Assembly: GCA_021787035.1 (NCBI GenBank)
Contig: JAJYMM010000237.1
Span: 9,941 to 46,302 of the forward strand
DNA: 36,362 nucleotides
From: Actinomycetes bacterium
Lineage (GTDB): Bacteria > Actinomycetota > Acidimicrobiia > Acidimicrobiales > Palsa-688
Direction: 5' to 3'
Shown: positions 15,513 to 22,203 of the stretch, piece after piece
How the letters are laid out: each line of letters starts with the position of its first letter
How positions within the stretch are numbered: the first letter of the stretch is position 1
The notes under the pieces: model-generated
The model's database searches: none
The model's input: the letters and a program-made list of their open reading frames with translations, nothing else
What the model was told of the DNA's origin: nothing
Made by a program: the position numbers and the translations under genes

Positions 15513-16799
15513 TCAGCCGATCTTGGCCAGGGCCACGTCTGCCTGCTTGGCGGCGACAGAGAGCGCCTTGGCCGGAGTGACCTGCCCATGGACTGCCGCA
15601 TTGATCCCTGTCCAGAGATCCTGCGATACGGCGTTATAAGCCGGGCTTATGGGCCGGACTTGCCCGTACTTCTCCAGGCCTGAGAAGACGCTAAACCACG
15701 GCACGGACTCGTTTTTCTTCATGAGAGGCTGGCCGAGTTGGGCTGGGCTGGACGGCAAGCCCCCGTTCATCGAAGCCAAGTAGGCCCCCTCCTTCGGGCT
15801 GGCCAGGAACTTGATGAACGCCAGACCGGCCTTGTCCTCAGCCGGCGTCGTCTTGAACAAGGAAATGACACCGATGCCGATGTTGGTGGACACGCCCTTC
15901 GTGCCCGCGGGGAAAGGAGCCACCCCATAGGAGATCGTCTTGGGGACCTCCCCTTCGAGCCAGGGCCCGTCGGTGATCATCGCGACGGCATTGGAGCTGA
16001 AGGCCGTCGGCCCGTCAAAGTTGCCGTCGGCGGCGTAACTGGCCGCCGGTGCCGCCTTGAACTTGCGGACGAGGTTCACCCAGGTGCTGAGGGCCTTGAT
16101 GCCAGCGGTGCTGTCGAAGGCAGCCTTGGTCTGGTTGGCGTTCAACAACTGGCCACCGTCGCCCCACAGGACGGGCTCCCAGTCATAAGAGATCCACTCA
16201 GCGTCACCGGTCGGCACGTAAAACCCCCAGCGCTTGGCCGCCGGGTCCGTGAGCTTGACTGCGTCTTGCACGAGCTGAGACCAGGTCTTCGGGGGGGCCG
16301 CGATGCCTGCAGCCTTGAAGTCGGCCTTGTTGTAGAAGAGCGCGATGTCACCGACGCCCGCAAGCGCCATGCCGAGCTGCTGGCCTCGATAGAAAAGCGA
16401 TGCCCTTATGCCGGGGTAGAGGCTGTTGGTCGCGGCGGTGAGCTTGCCTGTCAAGGGCACCAACTTGCCGCTCTGCTCATAGAGGGGTAAGTCCGAGGGG
16501 TTCTGGTCGGTGAGCACAGTCGGGTAGGTGCCCGTCTTCAGCGCCGAGATGACCTTGGGAAGGTACTCGTCCGAAGTTGAAATGTACTGGCCGACGGCCT
16601 TGTACCCCGGGTATGCCTTGTCGAAGGCGTTGTCGATGACCTGGATCTCGGCTGTCTTGAAGCCGCTTGTCCAGTACGTGAAGGAAACTGGTGTAGATGC
16701 GCTGGCCGGCTGCGCTAAGGCTCCCGCGCCGGCCGTAGTGGCCACTGTCGCTGCCGAGACCAAGCTGACCACTAATTTGCTGCGGAGACTTCGCTGCAC
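15513..16799 (-). CDS. extracellular solute-binding protein, sugar ABC importer
   Basis: A 428-residue family 1 solute-binding protein that captures the sugar for the CUT1 permeases. A Sec signal peptide is seen at about 1-34 (basic MQRSLRSK, hydrophobic core, cleavage after PASA). The mature protein starts with SFTYWTSG and has the usual binding-protein blocks such as VPTGDAEWISYDWEPVLWGDGG and AVAMITDGPWLEG. The start is GTG with GGAGG six bases upstream (16810-16806). There is no lipobox cysteine, which is unusual for a binding protein in a single-membrane Gram-positive; it may be anchored by an uncleaved signal or simply secreted. It is the first gene of the transporter operon and divergent from the KDG kinase gene, which suggests shared regulation. 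A uronate oligosaccharide or hexuronide ligand is inference from neighbours. Confidence 0.92.
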   Translation of the reverse strand: MQRSLRSKLVVSLVSAATVATTAGAGALAQPASASTPVSFTYWTSGFKTAEIQVIDNAFDKAYPGYKAVGQYISTSDEYLPKVISALKTGTYPTVLTDQNPSDLPLYEQSGKLVPLTGKLTAATNSLYPGIRASLFYRGQQLGMALAGVGDIALFYNKADFKAAGIAAPPKTWSQLVQDAVKLTDPAAKRWGFYVPTGDAEWISYDWEPVLWGDGGQLLNANQTKAAFDSTAGIKALSTWVNLVRKFKAAPAASYAADGNFDGPTAFSSNAVAMITDGPWLEGEVPKTISYGVAPFPAGTKGVSTNIGIGVISLFKTTPAEDKAGLAFIKFLASPKEGAYLASMNGGLPSSPAQLGQPLMKKNESVPWFSVFSGLEKYGQVRPISPAYNAVSQDLWTGINAAVHGQVTPAKALSVAAKQADVALAKIG

Positions 16800-16927
16800 G
16801 ATGACCCTCCTCGTTCATCTGCTGCCAAAACTGACTATGCAGGTCACCTATCGTACCGGTCGCGCTAGCGTCGTGTTGGCATGTCCTTGGGCGCGCTCAA
16901 GTGGCCAGAGGTAAACTGCGGCCGCTT
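16800..16927. promoter_or_regulatory. divergent control region, ABC importer / KDG kinase
   Basis: This region lies between the binding-protein GTG and the preferred KDG kinase ATG. On + it holds TTGGGC (16887-16892) and TAAACT (16912-16917), with 19 bases between them. The TAAACT is exactly ten bases from the ATG at 16928. On - it holds a Shine-Dalgarno site at 16810-16806. The palindrome CGCTAGCG (16863-16870) and a nearby ACCGGT are possible operator halves for the LacI-type regulator, but neither is long enough to be convincing. Confidence 0.4.
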
Positions 16928-17926
16928 ATGGAGCTTATGGCCGGCCCGGAGGTCGTCTGTATCGGTGAGACCATGGCCATGGTCGTGCCGGTACGGCCGG
17001 AGCCACTCGAACTGGCCGGCGAGGTTGCGATCCGCACCGGTGGCGCCGAGTCCAACGTCGCCATGTACCTGGCCGGGTTGGGCCACGATGTGAGCTGGGT
17101 GAGCCGCCTCGGCAGCGACCCCCTCGGGCGGCGCGTGCTCCACGACATCGCATCGGCCGGCGTCGGCACATCGCTCGTCGAAATCGACGCGGGCGCCCCG
17201 ACAGGCGTTTACTTCAAGGACCCCCAGCCCGAGGGCACGAAGGTCTACTACTACCGGCGCTCCTCAGCGGCGTCGCTCATGACGGCCCGGGCCCTCGCGC
17301 CAGTCCTGGCGACGCCTCCGCGCGTGGTGCATGTGAGCGGTATAACGCCGGCGCTCTCTCCGAGCTGCTCCGAGATGATGGACGAGCTCTTCGCCACGCT
17401 CCGAGGCAGCCAGACGCTCATAAGCTTCGACATCAACTTCCGGCCCGCCCTTTGGGGCCCCCTCGAGGCTGCGCCTCGCCTCCGCAAGCTGGCACAGCTG
17501 GCGGGCGTAGTCTTCGCGGGCCTTGACGAGGCGAACGTGCTGTGGGGCACAGGCACGGCACGAGAGCTGCGCGAGCTGTTCCCTTCGGTGCCTGTCTTGG
17601 TCGTCAAGGACGCCTCGAACGGGGCGACGGCGTTCGACGCAGAGGGCGAGGTGTTCGTCCCGTCTCTTCCCGTCGAGGTGAACGAGCCCGTGGGGGCCGG
17701 TGACGCTTTCGCTGCCGGCTGGCTGTCGGGGTTGCTCCGGGGCTTGGCGCAGGTGGGGCGGCTCCGGCTCGGGCACGTACTGGCCGGCGTGGCCCTGTCC
17801 TCAACCGCCGACCACCAGGCCCCACCGCCGGAGGAACTGATCACGAGGTCGCTCTCAGTCGACGACACCGTTTGGGCCACGGGGCCGATGGGCTGGGCAC
17901 TCACAACGACAAGGGGGCCCACATGA
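16928..17926 (+). CDS. kdgK: 2-keto-3-deoxygluconate kinase (PfkB family)
   Basis: A 332-residue PfkB kinase predicted to convert 2-keto-3-deoxygluconate (KDG) to its 6-phosphate (KDPG). The domain opens with VVCIGETMAMVVP and has TGGAESNVAMYLAGLGHDV in the substrate region. The second PfkB signature, VGAGDAFAAGWLSG, contains Asp259 as the catalytic base. The segment YYYRRSSAAS is typical of KDG kinases. The ATG at 16928 is preferred because TAAACT lies ten bases upstream and the kinase fold begins eight residues later; GTG 16901 and ATG 16937 are alternatives. The stop overlaps the aldolase ATG (ATGA). The next two genes supply the step before and the step after this one, which supports the substrate assignment. 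Confidence 0.88.
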   Translation: MELMAGPEVVCIGETMAMVVPVRPEPLELAGEVAIRTGGAESNVAMYLAGLGHDVSWVSRLGSDPLGRRVLHDIASAGVGTSLVEIDAGAPTGVYFKDPQPEGTKVYYYRRSSAASLMTARALAPVLATPPRVVHVSGITPALSPSCSEMMDELFATLRGSQTLISFDINFRPALWGPLEAAPRLRKLAQLAGVVFAGLDEANVLWGTGTARELRELFPSVPVLVVKDASNGATAFDAEGEVFVPSLPVEVNEPVGAGDAFAAGWLSGLLRGLAQVGRLRLGHVLAGVALSSTADHQAPPPEELITRSLSVDDTVWATGPMGWALTTTRGPT

Positions 17927-18567
17927 GCCAGGTAGCTCGCGCCCGTATCGATGCCGCCGGATCCGACGCTTTCTTTGAGGAGCGCTTCGCCGACCAATGC
18001 CTGATGGCGGTCCTTCGCGGGATGGCACCAGCCGAGACAGTAAAGCTCTGCAGGCACGCCTGGAAGGCCGGCGTCGAACTAGTCGAGGTGACCCTCCAAA
18101 GCGAGGACGCCCTCCCCTCGCTCGAAGCCGCTCTGGCGGCCGCCGCGGGAGAGGGCCGACTGGTGGGCGCAGGTACCGTCACCTCGGTGGAGCTGGCAAG
18201 GCGGGCGGCCGAATCCGGGGCAACTTTCACCGTGGCGCCTGGGCTCGACTCCCAGGTTGCCGCAGCCTCTCTCGAAGTGGGCCTCCCTCATCTGGCGGGT
18301 GTCGCCACCCCGAGCGAGATCCAAAGCGCCCGCAGGCTCGGCTTCTCCTGGATGAAGGCGTTCCCGGCGGCACAGCTCACACCGGGCTGGTTCAAGGCAA
18401 TGCTGGGCCCCTTCCCCGATGCGCGCTTCGTGGCCACCGGCGGCGTCGAGGCAGCCAACGCGCAGGACTTTCTCGGCGCGGGGGCGAGAGCCGTCGGCGT
18501 GGGCTCCGCGCTTGCCGACCCTGCCCAAGTCGAGCTGCTTGGCGGCCTCCGCCGTGGCCGCCCCTAA
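17923..18567 (+). CDS. eda: KDPG aldolase (Eda family)
   Basis: A 214-residue class I aldolase that cleaves KDPG to pyruvate and glyceraldehyde-3-phosphate. The fold has AVLRGM at strand 1, Glu55 in ELVEVTLQSE (the general acid/base position of Eda Glu45), VGAGTVTS, FTVAPGLDS, and the Schiff-base Lys145 in WMKAFPAAQ, ending with RFVATGGV. The residue after EVTL is Gln where E. coli Eda has Arg, a variation also seen among other family members. The ATG at 17923 is taken over the upstream GTG at 17872 because it overlaps the kinase stop as ATGA, which implies coupling. The same fold also serves 2-keto-4-hydroxyglutarate and KDPGal; the neighbours favour KDPG. Confidence 0.9.
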   Translation: MSQVARARIDAAGSDAFFEERFADQCLMAVLRGMAPAETVKLCRHAWKAGVELVEVTLQSEDALPSLEAALAAAAGEGRLVGAGTVTSVELARRAAESGATFTVAPGLDSQVAAASLEVGLPHLAGVATPSEIQSARRLGFSWMKAFPAAQLTPGWFKAMLGPFPDARFVATGGVEAANAQDFLGAGARAVGVGSALADPAQVELLGGLRRGRP

Positions 18568-18641
18568 AGCCAAAGTACGCTCGCAGCTGCAACTACCGAC
18601 AACGAGTACCCACCGACAGGGAAAGGAAGGCCAGTCCTCAG

Positions 18642-19793
18642 ATGCCCATGCGGATAGCCGTCGGGCAAGGCGCTCGCGCCACCGACGAGTACCTAGACTT
18701 TGCCGCCCAGATCGGCGCGAGCGGGATCCAGTTCAACACGCCTGACCTCCCTGGCGAGAAGCGTTGGGAACTGGAGGACCTGGTCGCCCTCCGCGAGAGG
18801 GTGGAGTCAAGGGGTCTCCGCCTCGAGGCGATCGAAAACATCCCCAACCACTTCTATGGGGACTGCATGCTGGCTGGGCCCGGCCGTGACGAGGAGATCG
18901 ACAACGTCGCCGCAACCATCCGCAACATCGGGAGTGCCGGCATCGGGCTTCTCGGGTTCAACTGGATGCCGAACTCGGTTTGGCGCACAGGGCTCCTGCC
19001 CGAGGGCAGGGGTGGGGCGGTGGTATCGGCCTTCGACTTGTCCCTCGTCGAGGAGCGCTCGCGGGAAGGCAAGCTCCTGGTCGCGAGGCGGGACAGGCGG
19101 GTGGAGGACAAGAAGGACTCCTGGAGCGCCGGAGCCATGTACGAGCTCGGCGTCGAGCGGACTGACGGGGAAATGTGGGCGTCCTTCGAGTACTTCATGA
19201 GGGCGTTGGTACCCGTCGCGCAAGACGCCGGCGTTGTCCTGGCGCTCCATCCAGACGACCCCCCCGTCCCCTCCCTTGGCGGCGTGGCCCGCATCTTCCG
19301 CTCTGTAGACGCATTGAAGCGCGCCGTCGAGCTGTCGCCGGGACCTGGCTTCAGCATCGAGCTATGCCTTGGGACCGTCTCGGAGATGGGCGGCGAGGAG
19401 GCAGTCCTCGAAGCCATCCGCTACCTCGGCCCCAGGGGCAAGATCGCTTACGTGCACTTGCGGGACGTGAAGGGCACCGTGCCGGCGTTCGCGGAGTGCT
19501 TCCTCGGCGAGGGCAACTACCGGCCGGCGATAGTGATCCGGGAGCTGCGGGCCGCTGGTTTCGACGGTTTCATCTTGGACGACCACACACCAGCGCTCGT
19601 GGGCGACTCTCCCTACGGCCACCGCGGCCGGGCCTTCGCCCTCGGCTACATCCAGGGGCTGATCGAGATGATGGATCTCGACGACGCGCCGGCACCGCGC
19701 CACGCTTATCCTGACCCGGGTGCTGGCGATGAGACAAGGCTCGCCGAGCGCTACCCTGACCCGGAGCCTGGGGCTCCCCCACCCAAGGCGTAG
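18642..19793 (+). CDS. uxuA: D-mannonate dehydratase (UxuA family)
   Basis: A 383-residue TIM-barrel enzyme of the xylose-isomerase-like superfamily that dehydrates D-mannonate to KDG. Diagnostic blocks are LEAIENIPNHFYGDC, LLGFNWMPNSVWRTG, LALHPDDPPVPSLGG (metal and substrate ligands), SIELCLGTVSEMGG (metal-binding Cys), IAYVHLRDVKGTVP and FILDDHTP. ATG at 18642 is used; ATG 18648 is a close alternative, and a purine-rich stretch (18621-18630) lies upstream. It follows the aldolase by 74 bp. With kdgK and eda it forms a complete mannonate branch. uxaC and uxuB are not in the window, so mannonate may be imported directly or made by an unlinked enzyme. Its last 43 bp overlap, tail to tail, the end of the SCO-TlpA gene. 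Confidence 0.92.
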   Translation: MPMRIAVGQGARATDEYLDFAAQIGASGIQFNTPDLPGEKRWELEDLVALRERVESRGLRLEAIENIPNHFYGDCMLAGPGRDEEIDNVAATIRNIGSAGIGLLGFNWMPNSVWRTGLLPEGRGGAVVSAFDLSLVEERSREGKLLVARRDRRVEDKKDSWSAGAMYELGVERTDGEMWASFEYFMRALVPVAQDAGVVLALHPDDPPVPSLGGVARIFRSVDALKRAVELSPGPGFSIELCLGTVSEMGGEEAVLEAIRYLGPRGKIAYVHLRDVKGTVPAFAECFLGEGNYRPAIVIRELRAAGFDGFILDDHTPALVGDSPYGHRGRAFALGYIQGLIEMMDLDDAPAPRHAYPDPGAGDETRLAERYPDPEPGAPPPKA

Positions 19794-21118
19794 GCCTTCA
19801 CCACGTACTCCAGTTGCTCGGCGGTGAACATGCCAGGATGGCGGACCAGCACGTCCCCGTGCGGTCCCACGATCGCCGAGAACGGGAGGCCGGGTATGCG
19901 ATAGGCCCCCGAGAGCGCCCCTGTCCTATCGGAGACCAACGGGTATGTTACGCCAAAGCGCTTGGCGAAGGCAGCGCCGGCAGAGGGTGGGTCCGAGACG
20001 TCCACACCGACGAAGGCGACCTTGCTGCCCAGGTCGCGGTAAGCCGCCTCTATGGAGGGCATCTCCTGCTTGCAAGCGGTGCAGGTGCTTGCCCAGAAGT
20101 TGAGCACTGCGTACTTGCCCGACAGCTGCGATGAGGACAGGGCCTTTCGCGGGTCACCGAGGAGCGGGAGGTTGAACGCTGGCGCCGGCGCACCGACCGT
20201 GGCGTTGGTGCTTGTTGGCGAGGGGACCGGCGGACCGCCCACCTTGGCCCGCTCGCCCGCTGGCAGCATGTCCACTGCGAACTGGGCCATCGAATGGGCA
20301 AACAGTGATGTATTGGCGGCGTTGCTGCCGAACTGGCCAATGCCCACTACATGACCCGCCGGGTTTATGAAAAATATCTCCGCGCTATGGACGACGCTAC
20401 GGGCCTTTTGGTCGAGACCGACGTACACCCCGTAGTGGTGCCAGACCCCCCTTAGGTACTGCGGCGTGGCTGTACCGAAATACCAGTTGCCAAGGCCTCC
20501 AAGGCCGTGCTCGGTGCTCCAAGCTTTTACATAGCGTACCTCCGGGTAAAACGGGTTGACGTTTACAGAAAGAAAGGCGACGTGCTTGGCTTCGGCACCC
20601 AAGTAGCCATCCGCCAGCACGAGGTCCTGCGCCAGCAATGTGCACAGGTCGACGCACCGGTCGTCGTTGAAAGTCAGGACCACGGACTTCCCGAGGAACT
20701 GGCGCGGCGAGACGGCTTGGCCGCGCTGGTCGGTGAGGCGGAAGTCCGCCGGCTTGTACCAATTACCCCGGGCAAGGACGTCAAGTTGGAGCAGGTTGCC
20801 CGCCGGGGTACTGGAAAAGTTGGCCAGGCCGGCAGGAGCCGAGCCCCCGCTGCCCGTACTTCCCTTCGCTACCAAAACGACCGCGAGCAGCGCAGCCACC
20901 ACGGTCGCGACGGCGCCGAGGAGCCAAGGGCTCGGCCGGCGAGGAGGTGTCCCGGCACCTTGATCGGCTCGCTCCGAAAACGAGGACGGGGCGGCGCTAG
21001 GGCCCGCAGTAGTGGTCCCAGTAGTGGTCCCAGTAGTGGTCCCAGTAGTGGTCCCAGTAGTGGTCCCAGTAGTGGTCCCAGTAGTGGTCGAGGTCACGTC
21101 CGTGGTTGCCTCAGCCAT
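19751..21118 (-). CDS. membrane-anchored SCO1/SenC-TlpA fusion
   Basis: A 455-residue protein with two redox domains outside the membrane. Residues 11-37 are TTTG repeats and 65-86 a single transmembrane anchor. Residues about 100-285 form a SCO1/SenC domain with copper-binding C155-VDL-C159 and His244 (VVHSAEIFFINPAGHVVG). Residues about 310-450 form a TlpA/AhpC-TSA thioredoxin-like domain with C346-TA-C349 in NFWASTCTACKQEMPS. SCO proteins deliver copper to the CuA site of cytochrome oxidase; TlpA-type proteins reduce SCO or the CuA cysteines. Having both in one chain suggests an intramolecular electron relay. It follows ccdA with a TAATG overlap. The 3' end overlaps uxuA by 43 bp. Domain assignments are firm; the coupled mechanism is inference. 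Confidence 0.88.
   Translation of the reverse strand: MAEATTDVTSTTTGTTTGTTTGTTTGTTTGTTTGTTTAGPSAAPSSFSERADQGAGTPPRRPSPWLLGAVATVVAALLAVVLVAKGSTGSGGSAPAGLANFSSTPAGNLLQLDVLARGNWYKPADFRLTDQRGQAVSPRQFLGKSVVLTFNDDRCVDLCTLLAQDLVLADGYLGAEAKHVAFLSVNVNPFYPEVRYVKAWSTEHGLGGLGNWYFGTATPQYLRGVWHHYGVYVGLDQKARSVVHSAEIFFINPAGHVVGIGQFGSNAANTSLFAHSMAQFAVDMLPAGERAKVGGPPVPSPTSTNATVGAPAPAFNLPLLGDPRKALSSSQLSGKYAVLNFWASTCTACKQEMPSIEAAYRDLGSKVAFVGVDVSDPPSAGAAFAKRFGVTYPLVSDRTGALSGAYRIPGLPFSAIVGPHGDVLVRHPGMFTAEQLEYVVKAYALGGGAPGSGSG
21007..21090 (-). repeat. seven 12-bp in-frame repeats, TTTG-encoding
   Basis: Seven tandem copies of CAGTAGTGGTCC run from 21007 to 21090, the last ending in G instead of C. On the minus strand they encode Thr-Thr-Thr-Gly repeats on the cytoplasmic side of the anchor of the SCO-TlpA protein. 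Near-perfect copies mean the array is young or being homogenised, and repeat number may vary between strains. Confidence 0.95.
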
Positions 21119-22020
21119 TAGCCGTTGTCCCCCTCTTGGCCGCTGGCCGGAGGCTCTGCGGAGAGCGCCGGCCCCCTGTTCGCGGAGGGCGCCGGCCTCC
21201 TATCCCTGCTGGCCGCAGCGAGGGCCAGGCAGGCAATGACAACGCCGGCCCCGAGCACCGCCCCGATGAGGCGAGAAGAGCCGCCAAGCCAGGCCACAAG
21301 CACCGACTGAACGTGCTCGACCACCCGCACCGGTGCCGGGGACGAAGCCGGTGAAACGAGGTCGTCCAACCAGTAGAGGACTAGGTAGGCCCCCGCTAGG
21401 GCGAGCACTAGACCGGAGGCCTTGGGGACAAACCGGGAGGCCGGGACCACCCGACGGAGCACGGAGGCGCCCGCATAGGCGACGGCAAGGCTCGCGACGG
21501 TGAGGAGGAGCCCCATCCCGAGGGCATAGGCGAGGAACGTCTCCGCCCCCGTGAAGAAGCCGAGACGGGTGAACGACCCAGCGACGCCCGCAAGGAACAG
21601 CGGCAGGGTGCACGACAGCGAGGCGACCGCGTACGCGACACCGAAGCCGGCCATTGTGAGCGGCCCGCGCGAGCTGCCGATCCTCGGCACCGGAAGGCGG
21701 AGGCGCACCTGCCGGCCGAGGACCGCCATGACGCCGGCAACGGTCATGGCCGCCGCGAGCGGGAGCATCACCCAGGGGACCCAGCCGAGCACCAAGCCGG
21801 CCCCGCTGTCGACCGCGAGGCCGAGCGTCCCGAACACGAGCACGAAACCAGCCGTCACGCTGGCACCAGCGACGAGGCCCCGCTCGGTCTGTCTCACCCA
21901 GCCGGTGCCGGGCCGGTCGCCGGCGAACGCCGTCAAGTACGCCGGGAGCAGGGGGAACCCACAGGGGTTGATCGCGGCCACCAAGCCCAGTGTGAAGGCG
22001 TAAGCAAGGACCGCGTTCAT
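21118..22020 (-). CDS. ccdA: CcdA-type thiol-disulfide transmembrane transporter
   Basis: A 300-residue inner-membrane protein of the CcdA/DsbD-beta family that carries electrons from cytoplasmic thioredoxin to extracytoplasmic thiol proteins. The two redox cysteines are Cys20 (INPCGFPLLPAYL) and Cys137 (SLSCTLPLFLAGVAGSF), each in the expected helix, and there are six or more hydrophobic segments. The C-terminal 40 residues are a charged tail. ATG start with GGAAG upstream; the stop TAA overlaps the next ATG. Its partner is most likely the TlpA domain of the co-transcribed SCO-TlpA fusion. Confidence 0.93.
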   Translation of the reverse strand: MNAVLAYAFTLGLVAAINPCGFPLLPAYLTAFAGDRPGTGWVRQTERGLVAGASVTAGFVLVFGTLGLAVDSGAGLVLGWVPWVMLPLAAAMTVAGVMAVLGRQVRLRLPVPRIGSSRGPLTMAGFGVAYAVASLSCTLPLFLAGVAGSFTRLGFFTGAETFLAYALGMGLLLTVASLAVAYAGASVLRRVVPASRFVPKASGLVLALAGAYLVLYWLDDLVSPASSPAPVRVVEHVQSVLVAWLGGSSRLIGAVLGAGVVIACLALAAASRDRRPAPSANRGPALSAEPPASGQEGDNG

Positions 22021-22203
22021 AAGCGCTTCCAGCTAACAGCCTCGGAGGGCTGCCGAGTCAAGTCAGCACCCAAGCAAGGACACACCCAGCGACTCTGGCC
22101 TGCAGCCTTGGGGTGCTGCCCCTGCCAGGCCACTGCCCCTGCCAGGCCACTGGCCCCTGTCAGGGGGGCGCAGTCGGACGGAGGCAGGGCCGGGAAGCCC
22201 TCC
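22021..22203. promoter_or_regulatory. intergenic region upstream of ccdA with palindromic repeat array
   Basis: Non-coding 183 bp between the peptidase stop and the ccdA start, both genes being on the minus strand. It holds a perfect 17-bp direct repeat (22119-22135, 22136-22152) and a third related unit. Each unit carries a short palindrome CCTGNCAGG (22121-22129, 22138-22146, 22156-22164). The third extends to CCCCTG-T-CAGGGG. They lie 100-145 bases upstream of ccdA and could be regulator sites or a terminator for the peptidase transcript. Confidence 0.5.
22119..22166. repeat. three spaced CCTGNCAGG palindromes in 17-bp direct repeats
   Basis: Two exact copies of CCCCTGCCAGGCCACTG are followed by CCCCTGTCAGGGG. 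Centre-to-centre spacing of the palindromes is 17 and 18 bp. Confidence 0.9.
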
